A stretch of 64,000 bases of DNA, from NCBI RefSeq assembly GCF_037113415.1, contig NZ_CP146608.1:3567001-3631000 (forward strand), written 5' to 3'. This DNA comes from Devosia sp. XK-2 (GTDB lineage: Bacteria > Pseudomonadota > Alphaproteobacteria > Rhizobiales > Devosiaceae). The notes below the pieces were generated by a model, which did not search any database, was not told where the DNA came from, and saw only the letters and a list, made by a program, of their open reading frames with translations. This document shows, in pieces, positions 44,081 through 54,182 of the stretch. The position numbers and the translations under genes are program-made. How positions within the stretch are numbered: position 1 is the first letter of the stretch; the number at the start of each line of letters is the position of its first letter.

Positions 44081-44123
44081 GCTATGCTCGAATGGCGCCT
44101 CGCGATCCTGCCGAGGGGCTTGC

Positions 44124-44180
44124 ACCCCTCACCCTAATCCTCTCCCCTGAGGGGCGAGGGAGCGCAGGAGAGCGACCCTG
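44124..44180. repeat. Short palindromic repeat CTCACCCTAATCCTCTCCCC type
   Basis: CCCCTCACCCTAATCCTCTC followed by CCCTGAGGGGCGAGGG makes an imperfect stem around 44148-44162. Similar sequences are widespread between genes in Proteobacteria. It may act as terminator for the convergent MarR and phosphatase genes. Confidence 0.5.
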
Positions 44181-44196
44181 GGCGGAAAGCGTTGGC

Positions 44197-44802
44197 TCAC
44201 TCGAACCAGTCCGCCGCAATCTCCTCCATCGGCGTCCAGTCGGTGAGGAGCTGTTTGGCGGCCAGATCAAAGACAAAACCGTTGCCGCCCCCGGGCGCGC
44301 CGATATGGCCCTGGTCTTCCTCGCGCGAAATGCGGCGATTGCCGATACGGCATTTGAGCAAGGTGCCCACCGCGCCATGGCCGCAAAAAATAGCGGGCGT
44401 ATCGGGTGGCACCGAGGCGCTGGCGGTACGGATAGTGGAGACGATGCGCGCCTGCGCGTCGATGGCCCTCTCCCAGCCATCAATGCTCTGCTGGGGAAAG
44501 GTAAAGAACCGGTCCGCCGTTTCTTCAAACAGAGCCGGAGGCAGGAAGCCGGTCGCCGAGCGATCATTCTCGCCCATCAGATGATCGGCAAAGACCGGCG
44601 TACCGGCCGCCGCTGCGATCAGCTCGGCCAATTCCAGCGCCTTGGTTTCGCGGCTGGAAAACACCATGGCGCCCTTGGGCACCACATTGCGCGCCGCAAA
44701 GGCCTCGGCCCGCGCCCGCCCCTCAGCCGAAAGGCCCCAGAGCGGGACGGGGATGGCCGCATCGATCCTGACCTGGGGATGGGTGAGGTAAAGCGCGCGC
44801 AA
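44197..44802 (-). CDS. Histidine phosphatase family protein with altered RHG motif
   Basis: 201 residues. Phosphoglycerate-mutase fold: GLSAEGRARAEAFAARN, SSRETKALELAELIA, a catalytic FCGHGAVGTLL (second His) and ENDRSATGFLP. The usual N-terminal RHG is LTHPQV (6-11), so the nucleophilic His sits in Thr-His-Pro, without the flanking Arg. A subgroup with LTHPQVxID occurs in rhizobia by recollection. Phosphatase activity may be reduced or altered; substrate unknown. Two bases before it ends the NADPH-dependent reductase gene. Confidence 0.85.
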   Translation of the reverse strand: MRALYLTHPQVRIDAAIPVPLWGLSAEGRARAEAFAARNVVPKGAMVFSSRETKALELAELIAAAAGTPVFADHLMGENDRSATGFLPPALFEETADRFFTFPQQSIDGWERAIDAQARIVSTIRTASASVPPDTPAIFCGHGAVGTLLKCRIGNRRISREEDQGHIGAPGGGNGFVFDLAAKQLLTDWTPMEEIAADWFE

Positions 44803-44804
44803 TC

Positions 44805-45350
44805 CTATCCCCGGCTGAAATGGGTGAGTTCGTGGACCATCTGTTCAACCTTGCGGATGATGGCTGGTTCCACCGGATCCCCCTTTTCGTCGAACGCCTC
44901 TTCGGCCGGGCCGATGCCGAGTAGGGTCGGCACGATCAGCGTCCCCACCTTGGTCAAGCTGTCACGCAGATGGCTCAGGGACCATATGGTGCCATATTTT
45001 CCTGAAGAGACGCCGCCAATGCCGAAAATGGCATGGCGGAAGACGCTGGGCCTCTGACGGCTGAGCCAAGTGACCGTGTTGACCAGGAGCGGCGGCACGC
45101 CGCCATTATATTCAGGGGTCGCGATGAAGACGATGTCATGGCTGCGCCACATCTCGGCCAGCCTGACCGCCGCCTCGGGCACATTGTCGGGTTCGAGATC
45201 CTCGTTGAAGATCGGCATATCGAAATCGGCAAGGCTGATTTCGGTGACGGCGACGCCCGCCTCGGTAAGCTTGCGGCCCATATGCTGCTGCAGCATGCGG
45301 TTATAGGACCCCTTGCGGATGGACCCGGACAGGGTAAGCGCCGTCTTCAT
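44805..45350 (-). CDS. NAD(P)H-dependent FMN reductase
   Basis: 181 residues from ATG 45350, preceded by GGAGGCGAT. Flavodoxin-like fold: LSGSIRKGSYNRML (7-20) for FMN phosphate, then VFIATPEYNGGVPPLLVNTVTWLSR (77-101), the typical quinone/azo-reductase family motif. Quinone, azo dye or chromate reduction is possible; substrate unknown. It overlaps no neighbour and runs into the phosphatase gene. Confidence 0.9.
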   Translation of the reverse strand: MKTALTLSGSIRKGSYNRMLQQHMGRKLTEAGVAVTEISLADFDMPIFNEDLEPDNVPEAAVRLAEMWRSHDIVFIATPEYNGGVPPLLVNTVTWLSRQRPSVFRHAIFGIGGVSSGKYGTIWSLSHLRDSLTKVGTLIVPTLLGIGPAEEAFDEKGDPVEPAIIRKVEQMVHELTHFSRG

Positions 45351-45468
45351 ATCGCCTCCAAATTTGTCGAACGTGTCGAAAGTGACGCGCGCGGCTCGTC
45401 GCTGCAAGACAATTGGCAGGCATATAGGCCTTTGCCAGTCTGACACAGTGTTTCAAGGGAGCAACCCA

Positions 45469-45876
45469 ATGACCACGTCGATCTTCATCAATGTGCCGGT
45501 CCGCGATCTGGCCGCCGCCATGGCCTATTACAAGGCGCTGGGGTTTGATCACAACCCGCAGTTTACCGACGAGACCGCGGCCTCGATCGTCATCAGCGAC
45601 ACCATCTATGTGATGCTGCTCACCCATGAGAAGTTCAGGGATTTTTCCGGCACGCCCATCCCGGACGCGAAAGCCCAGATCGGCGCGCTCTATGCCCTTT
45701 CGCGCGACAGCCGCGAGGCAGTCGATGCCATCGCCGACGCTGCCTTGGCGGCGGGAGGGCGCGAACAGCGCGATCCTCAGGACTATGGCTTCATGTATGG
45801 CCGCGCCATTGCCGACCTCGACGGCCATGTCTGGGAATATGTCTATATGGATATGAGCCAGTTTCCCGCCGGCTGA
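45469..45876 (+). CDS. VOC family protein (glyoxalase-like)
   Basis: 135 residues from ATG 45469, with AAGGGAG upstream; the longer frame overlaps the reductase start and is not conserved. VOC fold: IFINVPVRDLAAAMAYYKALGF at the start, and RAIADLDGHVWEYVYMDMSQFP at the end, the metal-binding His/Glu region (DLDGHVWE). Resembles the 'glyoxalase/bleomycin resistance' group that acts on unknown small molecules. Divergent from the reductase. Confidence 0.85.
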   Translation: MTTSIFINVPVRDLAAAMAYYKALGFDHNPQFTDETAASIVISDTIYVMLLTHEKFRDFSGTPIPDAKAQIGALYALSRDSREAVDAIADAALAAGGREQRDPQDYGFMYGRAIADLDGHVWEYVYMDMSQFPAG

Positions 45877-45933
45877 TTCCGGGGTGATATGGGCAAGCCG
45901 CGATACACTTGCACGATACACTTGGAGGATCAG

Positions 45934-46143
45934 ATGCCATCGAAAATGACCATTAGCCATCTCAGTCACGATATCGGGCTGAAGAAGAGCTTTGTCAGCT
46001 TTGTCTGGGCAGATGATCCATCCAAGCGCCTGGGCCTTGAAGTGCCCTATGGCACGTCCCTGGCCGATGTCGAAACAGCGGCAGAGAAAGCCATTTCCGA
46101 TTTCGTCGGGGAATTGCAGGCTGCCCGGATCGATCTGCCCTAA
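45934..46143 (+). CDS. Hypothetical small protein
   Basis: 69 residues from ATG 45934, chosen because GGAGGATCAG lies just upstream. No family recognised. Sequence: PSKMTISHLSHDIGLKKSF, then VSFVWADDPSKRLGLEVPYG, TSLADVETAAEKAISDFVGE. It looks soluble and alpha/beta. It follows the VOC gene by 57 bases in the same direction and may be part of its transcript. Confidence 0.6.
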   Translation: MPSKMTISHLSHDIGLKKSFVSFVWADDPSKRLGLEVPYGTSLADVETAAEKAISDFVGELQAARIDLP

Positions 46144-46170
46144 AGCAGGTATCGGCCCTAGGGGGCCCGC

Positions 46171-47025
46171 CTAGCGCAGGCCCAGCCAGCCTTTGACCAG
46201 CCGGCTATATTGCTCGCGCCGGTAGCGATAAAAATGCGCATTGGTCATCAGATGCCGATAGGTGCGTTTGAAGGCCACCCGCGTCCAGGGCCACCAGGGC
46301 CGACTGTCGGACGAGTAATGCAGGATATGCGGGTCGAAAACCTCGTGTGCCGGCTCGGGGTTTTGCATGTTCCAGCGCGGATCGAGCTCGAGGAATTGTC
46401 CGCGCAGCACGAAATTGAGGATGTCCTGGTCGTAATAGAACTGCTCCAGCTCCTCGGCCGGCAGGTCCTTGATGCCGGCGATGAAATCAACCTGGCCATA
46501 GCGTTCCAGATCGATCAGCATCACCCCTGCATTGTAATAGGGCTCGGCCATGGAAAAGCAGGACCGCGCCTTGAGATCCCTGCCGGCAATGCAATGCATG
46601 CGGTCCGGCTGCAGAACGGCGGCGATTACCTTGCCCTGCATGTCGATGGCAAACAGATTTTCAATCGGATTGCGCACAAAGGTATCCGCATCGATATAGA
46701 GCACTCGCGCCGTTCCGGCCGGCAGCAGCTCCTTGAGGAACAACCGCACATAAACGATCGGGTTGAGCCGCTTCATGCGAATGCGGGGAAAGGCCGCAAT
46801 CCGCGCGCCCAGAATGTCGGACTGCTTGAGATCGGTCAGATGAAGCGCTGCGCCGTAATCACCGGCGATCGACTGGATGATCGCGCGGTTGTCCGGCCTG
46901 AGGCCGGTGTGAAAGACATGAAAGCGCAGCGATCTCGGATCGGTACTGGTCAGGCAGAGCGAGCGCATGGTCGCATAGGCCGGGCCCCAGAAATTGTCGT
47001 CAAAAGTCAGGACGATATCATGCAC
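46171..47025 (-). CDS. Glycosyltransferase family 8 protein
   Basis: 284 residues from GTG 47025 with GGGGGACCC upstream; the frame continues without conserved sequence. GT-A fold: HDIVLTFDDNFWGPAYATMRSL at the start; the metal-binding DXD is in LYIDADTFV (about residue 113); then EPYYNAGVMLIDLERYG, YYDQDILNFVLRG and the HYSSDSRPWW end. Such enzymes add galactose or glucose to LPS or other glycans; acceptor unknown. It is isolated from envelope operons. Confidence 0.87.
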   Translation of the reverse strand: MHDIVLTFDDNFWGPAYATMRSLCLTSTDPRSLRFHVFHTGLRPDNRAIIQSIAGDYGAALHLTDLKQSDILGARIAAFPRIRMKRLNPIVYVRLFLKELLPAGTARVLYIDADTFVRNPIENLFAIDMQGKVIAAVLQPDRMHCIAGRDLKARSCFSMAEPYYNAGVMLIDLERYGQVDFIAGIKDLPAEELEQFYYDQDILNFVLRGQFLELDPRWNMQNPEPAHEVFDPHILHYSSDSRPWWPWTRVAFKRTYRHLMTNAHFYRYRREQYSRLVKGWLGLR

Positions 47026-47070
47026 GAACGGGTCCCCCAGACCTTTAGCACCGGGCGGCCGACCCGCCCG

Positions 47071-47160
47071 CCCCGCGAGCATAGCTCTTGGGGCCTTCTC
47101 GCCATTCGAGCATAGCTCTCATGGCCTTGAGCCGGGAAATCGCTCCACTGGAGCGATTTC
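47071..47160. repeat. Dispersed palindromic element, family B, inverted copy 3
   Basis: Reverse-oriented copy: GCCATTCGAGCATAGC then TCTCATGGCC (47101-47126), and a perfect 11-bp stem, GAAATCGCTCC and GGAGCGATTTC with loop ACT (47136-47160). The stem bases differ from those at 6180 and 48496 but remain paired. It touches the 3' end of dnaJ. Confidence 0.65.
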
Positions 47161-47169
47161 ACTTCCGGC

Positions 47170-48315
47170 TCAAGCCTCAAACATTTTCTTGAGTTTGTCG
47201 AAGAAGCCGCCTGAATTGGGACTGGTCTCGTCGGTTTCGAGCCGCGCAAATTCCTCGAGCAATTCGCGCTGGCGCTTGGAGAGGTTCTGCGGCGTCTCGA
47301 TATCGAGCTGCACATAAAGATCGCCGACATCCTTGCTTCGGAGCACGGGCATGCCCTTGCCCTTCAGGCGCACGCGCTGGCCCGGCTGAGTGCCGGTTGG
47401 CACCTTCACCTTGGCGCGTGACTGATCAAGCGTGGGCACCTCGAATTCCCCGCCCAGCGCCGCCGTGGTCATGGAAATGGGCACGCGGGCATAAAGATCG
47501 GCGCCATCGCGCTGGAACAGTTCGTGGGGCTTGATGGAGACGAAAATATAAAGATCGCCCGGCGGGCCGCCACGCAGACCGGCCTCGCCCTCATTGGCGA
47601 GGCGAATGCGCGTGCCATCCTCAATGCCCTGGGGCACATCGACCGAAAGCTTGCGGTTCTGCTGCCGCCTGCCCTGGCCACCGCAATCGGTGCAGGGCTG
47701 GTCCATCATTACCCCGCGGCCCTGACAAACCGGACAGGTCCTTTCAATGGTGAAAAAGCCCTGGGCCGCGCGCACCTTGCCATGGCCATTGCATTGCCGG
47801 CAGGTATGGGTGCCGGTGCCCGGCTTGGCGCCCGAGCCATCGCAGGTCTCGCAGGTGGACAGCGTTGGCACGTCGATTTCGACAGTGCGGCCGTCAAAGC
47901 TCTCTTCGAGCGAGATTTCCAGGTTGTAGCGCAGGTCCGAACCGCGCATGCGGGCCGCGCCGCCTCCGCCTCCGCCTCCACGGCGGCCGCCGCCACCCAT
48001 GAAGTCGCCGAAAATATCCTCGAAAATGTCGGACATGGAGGAGGCGAATTCCGGCCCGAAGCCCGGGCCCCCGCGCGGTCCGCCACCATTTTCAAAGGCG
48101 GCATGGCCGAACCGGTCATAGGCGGCCCGCTTTTGCGGATCCTTGAGCGTATCGTAGGCTTCGTTGATTTCCTTGAACTTGTGCTCGGCCTCTTCATTGC
48201 CCGGATTGCGGTCGGGATGAAACTGCATGGCGAGCTTGCGATAGGCGCTCTTGAGGGCCCCTTCATCGGCGCCCTTCTGGCAGCCAAGCACCTCGTAGAA
48301 ATCGCGTTTGGCCAA
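47170..48315 (-). CDS. dnaJ: Chaperone protein DnaJ
   Basis: 381 residues. J domain with HPD at 33-35; Gly/Phe region (about 75-120) with a glycine-rich run near residues 107-118; then four zinc repeats [24 protein letters not shown] and CTDCGGQG; and a C-terminal substrate-binding domain. DnaJ delivers unfolded protein to DnaK and stimulates its ATPase. It lies downstream of dnaK in the same direction but 451 bases away, with a dnaK terminator and repeats between. Confidence 0.97.
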   Translation of the reverse strand: MAKRDFYEVLGCQKGADEGALKSAYRKLAMQFHPDRNPGNEEAEHKFKEINEAYDTLKDPQKRAAYDRFGHAAFENGGGPRGGPGFGPEFASSMSDIFEDIFGDFMGGGGRRGGGGGGGAARMRGSDLRYNLEISLEESFDGRTVEIDVPTLSTCETCDGSGAKPGTGTHTCRQCNGHGKVRAAQGFFTIERTCPVCQGRGVMMDQPCTDCGGQGRRQQNRKLSVDVPQGIEDGTRIRLANEGEAGLRGGPPGDLYIFVSIKPHELFQRDGADLYARVPISMTTAALGGEFEVPTLDQSRAKVKVPTGTQPGQRVRLKGKGMPVLRSKDVGDLYVQLDIETPQNLSKRQRELLEEFARLETDETSPNSGGFFDKLKKMFEA

Positions 48316-48458
48316 GATAAACTCTCTTTGTCGGTCGCGCCGTTCTGGTCGTCGCGCTGGATTGAAATCAAGAAAGGCCGGCTAGGCCGGCGCTCAAACC
48401 CGCATATGGGCAGGCCCGCGGGTATTAGCAAGGGGAGCTGGTGCGATCAACCAGCACG

Positions 48459-48472
48459 GATTCACGTGGAAC
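48459..48472. other. parS-like site GATTCACGTGGAAC
   Basis: 12 of 14 bases match the parS core. Intergenic between dnaJ and dnaK, directly before a family-B element. Confidence 0.5.
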
Positions 48473-48476
48473 ACTT

Positions 48477-48558
48477 CGAGCCGTGCCCACAGGGCAAATT
48501 CGGTCCAGTGGACCGAATTTAGGAGAGAAGGCCATGAGAGCGCTGGGCTCGAATGGCA
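48477..48558. repeat. Dispersed palindromic element, family B, copy 4
   Basis: Perfect stem AAATTCGGTCC and GGACCGAATTT with loop AGT (48496-48520), preceded by CGAGCCGTGCCCACAGGGC and followed by AAGGCCATGAGAGCGCTGGG and CTCGAATGGC. Nearly identical to the copy at 6161. A weaker, partial repeat follows near 48640-48695. Confidence 0.7.
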
Positions 48559-48711
48559 CGGGCCCTGAGCCGAGAAGGCCATGAGACTGCGTGGCGGGCG
48601 CCAAAGGGGCAAGCAGCGCCAGTGGCGCTGCGAAAGCCAAAGCAGGCCACGAAAGCTATGCTTGAGTGGCAGCTCGAATGGCAGAGCCGATCTCCCTTCG
48701 CGTCGTAAACC

Positions 48712-48747
48712 CAAACAAAAAGCCCCGGCGTCTCCACCGGGGCTTTC
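48712..48747 (-). terminator. Terminator of dnaK
   Basis: On the minus strand: AAAGCCCCGG, an 8-base loop, CCGGGGCTTT followed by TTGTTTG. It starts about 20 bases past the dnaK stop. Confidence 0.8.
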
Positions 48748-48766
48748 ATATTCAGTTCGACCAGAC

Positions 48767-50680
<1,914 letters not shown>

Positions 50681-50810
50681 TTACTCTGCCTCTTTCTCAG
50701 CGAACCCGCTTGTGAAAGCCCTCTCAACGAAAGCAGCTTCCTGGCCCTTTCAAAGGCCGGGGTCCCTCATAGGTTTGTTCATACTTGCGCCCGCTAGGGG
50801 CTTCGAGGCG

Positions 50811-50840
50811 TATATAGGGGGGTGTCACCAAGGCTTCAAG
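50811..50840 (-). promoter_or_regulatory. RpoH-type heat-shock promoter of dnaK
   Basis: On the minus strand CTTGAAG (50834-50840) is a -35 element, and after 13 bases CCCCTATATA (50811-50820) a -10 element, close to the RpoH pattern. The start of dnaK is 130 bases downstream. Confidence 0.6.
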
Positions 50841-50908
50841 CATGGCTCTTGGGGAAAATCCGGCCTCGCGGCCAAGGCCGCCGCCGGTTTTGCCGGCGGC
50901 CGCCAGGG

Positions 50909-51241
50909 TTAATCGTTGATGGTATAGGAATTGAGCGTGCAGATATCGATCTGCGGCTCGACCAGCTCGGCGCCGTTTTCCATGACAAAGCGGAAATCGT
51001 AAAGGCACTGGTCCGAGCCATCGCCAATGGTTGCGGTGGCCTGGTATCCCGCTTCGAGAATGCCGCTCTCGCCCAGCAGGTCCTCGCCCCAATTATTCTC
51101 ATTGCTGGGCGTGGTGAAAAAGTAATGCAGGTCGTAGGAGCTATTGTTGATGACCGTGAATTCCACGGTTTGCGCCGCGGCGGGCAGAATGCCAGCCACC
51201 AGCGCCAGGGCGGCAAGGCCACCCAGCAGACAGGTCTTCAT
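50909..51241 (-). CDS. Small secreted protein of unknown function
   Basis: 110 residues from ATG 51241, with AGGGA eight bases upstream. A clear signal peptide, MKTCLLGGLAALALVAGIL followed by PAAAQ, is cleaved near residue 24. The mature part reads TVEFTVINNSSYDLHYFFTT, then WGEDLLGESGILEAGYQATATIGDGSDQCLYDFRFVMENG, with two cysteines that could pair. It looks like a small beta-sandwich. Homologues in rhizobia are called hypothetical periplasmic proteins. The gene sits between dnaK and pabB and faces the latter. Confidence 0.75.
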   Translation of the reverse strand: MKTCLLGGLAALALVAGILPAAAQTVEFTVINNSSYDLHYFFTTPSNENNWGEDLLGESGILEAGYQATATIGDGSDQCLYDFRFVMENGAELVEPQIDICTLNSYTIND

Positions 51242-51358
51242 GATATGTCCCTCAAGCCGGCCGCCTTCTGCGTCCGGACCGGCAATGTCTGCCATTAGTC
51301 GCGGCCCGCGCCAAGCCTGCCCATTTCGCCGACAAAGGAAAATCGCTAGAAGCGCCTC

Positions 51359-53143
51359 ATGATCACGCCCGGCACCGTGCTGCTGCACGACAATCTCAAT
51401 CCCGACGGCCAGAACCTGCTGTTTGAGACTGCGCGCGAGGTGCTGGTGGCCCACACGGCAGATGAGGCGAGGCTTGCCCTTGCCCGCATGGCTGAGGCCG
51501 GCCGGCATGGCCTCTGGGCCGCCGGTTACTTGGCCTATGAACTGGGCTTCTTGTTCGAGGAGCGGCTCGAACCCCTGCTGCCCGCGCGCAGCAAGACCCC
51601 TCTGCTCTGGCTGGGCCTCTATGATGCGCCCAAACGCCTGGCGGCGGGCGCGGTGACGCCTCTCTTGTCGGCGGCGTCGGCGGGGCGCGTCGGCCCGGTC
51701 AGCCCGGCGCTTACCCCGGATGACTATGGACAGGCCTTTGAAAGGGTGAAGGCCCTGATCGCGGCAGGCGATTGCTATCAGGTCAATCTCACTTTCAAGG
51801 CGCATTTTGATCTCGAGGGCGATCCTCTGGGGCTCTACCGCACGCTCGCGCATAGCCAGAAATGCGCCTATGGCGCCTATATTCATGCCGGCGACCATCA
51901 TGTGCTCTCCCGCTCGCCCGAACTCTTCGTATCGGGGACCGGGAATCGCCTGCGGGCCCGGCCGATGAAGGGCACGCTGAAGCGCGGACGCAGTCTTGCT
52001 GAAGACGCGGCGGGACGGGAGGCGCTGGCCTCAGACGAAAAGAACCGCGCCGAAAATCTGATGATCGTTGACTTGCTGCGCAATGATCTGGGCCGCATTG
52101 CCGAAATCGGCTCGGTCAAGGTGAGCGACCTTTTCACGGTCGAGACCTTTTCGACCCTCCACACCATGACCTCGGGCATTGAGGCCCGGCGGCGCGATGG
52201 CGTGGGCATAATCGACGTGCTGGAGAACCTTTTCCCCTGCGGCTCGATTACCGGGGCGCCCAAAGTGCGGGCCATGGAAATCATCGACCAGGTCGAGCAG
52301 GCGCCGCGCGGGCTCTATACCGGCGCGATCGGCTATGTGGCGCCAAATGGCGATTTTGCCTTCAATGTCGCGATCCGCACCGCCGTGATCGATGCGGCGG
52401 GCCACGGGGAAATCGGCATTGGCGGCGGCATCGTCGCCGATTCGGTGGCCGGCGATGAATATCGGGAGGCGCTGCTCAAAATGAATTTTCTCTCCGACCC
52501 TGCCCCGCCGGTGGTGCTGATCGAGACCTTCAAATGGACGCCGGGCGAAGGCTATGCCCTGCTCGACCGGCATCTGGACCGGTTGATTGCTTCGGCGGCC
52601 TATTTTGCCCTGCCTGTGAAGCGGGGCGAGGTCGTATCCTTTCTGTTCGGGAAGGCGCGGGATTGGACCCAAGCCATGCGGGTGCGCCTGACCCTGGCCG
52701 AAAGCGGACTGGATCTGACCGCGGTGCCCCTGCCGCCGAGCCCGGACAAATTCCGCTTCGCCATTGCCGATGCGACCCTTGATTCGAACATGGTCTGGCT
52801 GGCCCACAAGACCACCAATCGCGCCTTTTACGACGCGCCGCGGCAGAAGGCGCATGACGAGTGCGGACTGGACGAACTGGTCTTTATCAATGAGCGCGGC
52901 GAACTGACCGAGGGCAGTTTCACCAATCTGTTTGTCGAGCAGGAGGGACGCCTTTTGACCCCGCCGCTCCACTGCGGTCTCCTGCCCGGAACGCTGCGGG
53001 CCGAGCTGATCGCTCAAGGCAAGGCAGAAGAGCGCGTGCTCACTCTTGCCGATCTGCGGAAAGCCGATGCAATCTGGCTGGGCAATTCGGTGCGCGGCCT
53101 GATCCGCGCGCAATGGATAGACCGGGAGACCGCCAAAGCATGA
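51359..53143 (+). CDS. pabBC: Aminodeoxychorismate synthase component I fused to aminodeoxychorismate lyase
   Basis: 594 residues, a fusion. Residues 1 to about 385 are the PabB chorismate-binding domain: RARPMKGTLKRGRS (PIKGT-type lysine), LFPCGSITGAPKVRAMEII and IGGGIVADSVAGDEYREAL. Residues about 395-594 are a class IV PLP fold (branched-chain aminotransferase/ADC lyase): FKWTPGEGYALLDRHLDRL at the start, then the NERGELTEGSFTNLFV signature. Together they would turn chorismate into p-aminobenzoate for folate. The separate PabA glutaminase is not in this window. It overlaps pncA by four bases. Confidence 0.93.
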   Translation: MITPGTVLLHDNLNPDGQNLLFETAREVLVAHTADEARLALARMAEAGRHGLWAAGYLAYELGFLFEERLEPLLPARSKTPLLWLGLYDAPKRLAAGAVTPLLSAASAGRVGPVSPALTPDDYGQAFERVKALIAAGDCYQVNLTFKAHFDLEGDPLGLYRTLAHSQKCAYGAYIHAGDHHVLSRSPELFVSGTGNRLRARPMKGTLKRGRSLAEDAAGREALASDEKNRAENLMIVDLLRNDLGRIAEIGSVKVSDLFTVETFSTLHTMTSGIEARRRDGVGIIDVLENLFPCGSITGAPKVRAMEIIDQVEQAPRGLYTGAIGYVAPNGDFAFNVAIRTAVIDAAGHGEIGIGGGIVADSVAGDEYREALLKMNFLSDPAPPVVLIETFKWTPGEGYALLDRHLDRLIASAAYFALPVKRGEVVSFLFGKARDWTQAMRVRLTLAESGLDLTAVPLPPSPDKFRFAIADATLDSNMVWLAHKTTNRAFYDAPRQKAHDECGLDELVFINERGELTEGSFTNLFVEQEGRLLTPPLHCGLLPGTLRAELIAQGKAEERVLTLADLRKADAIWLGNSVRGLIRAQWIDRETAKA

Positions 53144-53775
53144 CCATCGCCATTCATGAAGACGACGTGCTGGTTGTCGTTGACGTGCAATATGATTTCC
53201 TGCCCGGTGGCAGCCTTGCCGTCTCGGGCGGCGACGAGATCGTGCCGCTGATCAACAAGCTGGCCGGTCGGTTCAAAAACGTCGTCCTGACCCAGGACTG
53301 GCACCCTTCCGATCATATTTCCTTTGCCAGCCAGCACGAGGGCAAGGCACCCTTCGATACCACCGAGCTCGACTATGGCACCCAGGTGCTCTGGCCCGAT
53401 CATTGCGTCTGGCAGACCAAAGGGGCCGAACTCAGCCGCGACCTCAACATCCCCCATGCCCAGCTCATCATCCGCAAGGGCTATAACCGCGCCATCGATA
53501 GCTATTCCGGTTTCCAGGAGGCCGACCGGCAGACGCTGACCGGCCTGGCCGGTTATCTCAACGAACGCGATGTCGGCCGGCTCTATGTTGTAGGTCTTGC
53601 CACCGATTTCTGCGTCGCCTGGACGGCGCTGGACGGGGCGGCAGGCGGCTTCGATGTCACCGTTATCGAGGATGCGACCCGCGCCATTGATGCCAATGGC
53701 TCGCTGGACCAGGCCTGGGCCGATATGGCAGCGGCAGGCGTGGTCCGCGTGATGAGCCGGGATATTCTGGAGTGA
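53140..53775 (+). CDS. pncA: Nicotinamidase
   Basis: 211 residues from ATG 53140, which overlaps the pabBC stop (ATGA). Hydrolyses nicotinamide to nicotinate for NAD recycling; the same enzyme activates pyrazinamide. Catalytic triad: Asp15 in VVDVQYDF, Lys113 in IRKGYN, Cys158 in ATDFCVAWTA. TQDWHPSDHISFA (51-63) carries the metal ligands. It is followed by, and overlaps, the GFA gene (GTGA). Confidence 0.94.
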   Translation: MTIAIHEDDVLVVVDVQYDFLPGGSLAVSGGDEIVPLINKLAGRFKNVVLTQDWHPSDHISFASQHEGKAPFDTTELDYGTQVLWPDHCVWQTKGAELSRDLNIPHAQLIIRKGYNRAIDSYSGFQEADRQTLTGLAGYLNERDVGRLYVVGLATDFCVAWTALDGAAGGFDVTVIEDATRAIDANGSLDQAWADMAAAGVVRVMSRDILE

Positions 53776-54164
53776 TCGAGGGCGCCTGCCATTGCGGCGC
53801 CGTGTGCTGGCGGTTCGAGAGCGAACCGGACGCGGCCACCGCCTGCAATTGCACAATCTGCCGCCGCTACGGCGCCCTTTGGATTTATGGCCATGAGAAC
53901 GAGGATGTCTTCGTGTCCGGGCCGACAAGCGCCTATATGCGGGGCGAGAAAAGCCTTGCCTTTCACTTCTGCGCCAAGTGCGGCTGCGTGGCCTATTGGC
54001 GCGGGACCCAACCAGGTGCCGATGGCCGGCGGCGTCTGGCCGTCAACGTCCGGCTCGCCGAACCCGATGCGGTGGCCCACATCCCCATCCAGCGTTTCGA
54101 TGGCTTTCATAGCTGGACCGATCTGGCGCGCGATGGCCGCGATGTGGGCGATGTCTGGTTCTGA
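53772..54164 (+). CDS. GFA family (Gfa/CENP-V) zinc protein
   Basis: 130 residues from GTG 53772, overlapping the pncA stop. Zinc ligands of the GFA fold: GACHCGAV (Cys6, Cys8), CNCTICRRYG (Cys25, Cys27, Cys30) and FCAKCGC. Members include glutathione-dependent formaldehyde-activating enzyme, but most have no known substrate. Its position after pncA may reflect co-transcription only. Cytoplasmic. Confidence 0.9.
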   Translation: MIEGACHCGAVCWRFESEPDAATACNCTICRRYGALWIYGHENEDVFVSGPTSAYMRGEKSLAFHFCAKCGCVAYWRGTQPGADGRRRLAVNVRLAEPDAVAHIPIQRFDGFHSWTDLARDGRDVGDVWF

Positions 54165-54182
54165 ATCCTATGGCGCCCGATA

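Larger units (their letters stand above)
48316..48711. other. Gene-free stretch between dnaJ and dnaK
   Basis: No convincing gene on either strand. It holds a parS-like site (48459), family-B elements (48477-48558 and a degenerate one near 48640-48695) and, at its right edge, the dnaK terminator. A dnaJ promoter may lie near 48330-48400, but I cannot point to clear boxes. Confidence 0.6.
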
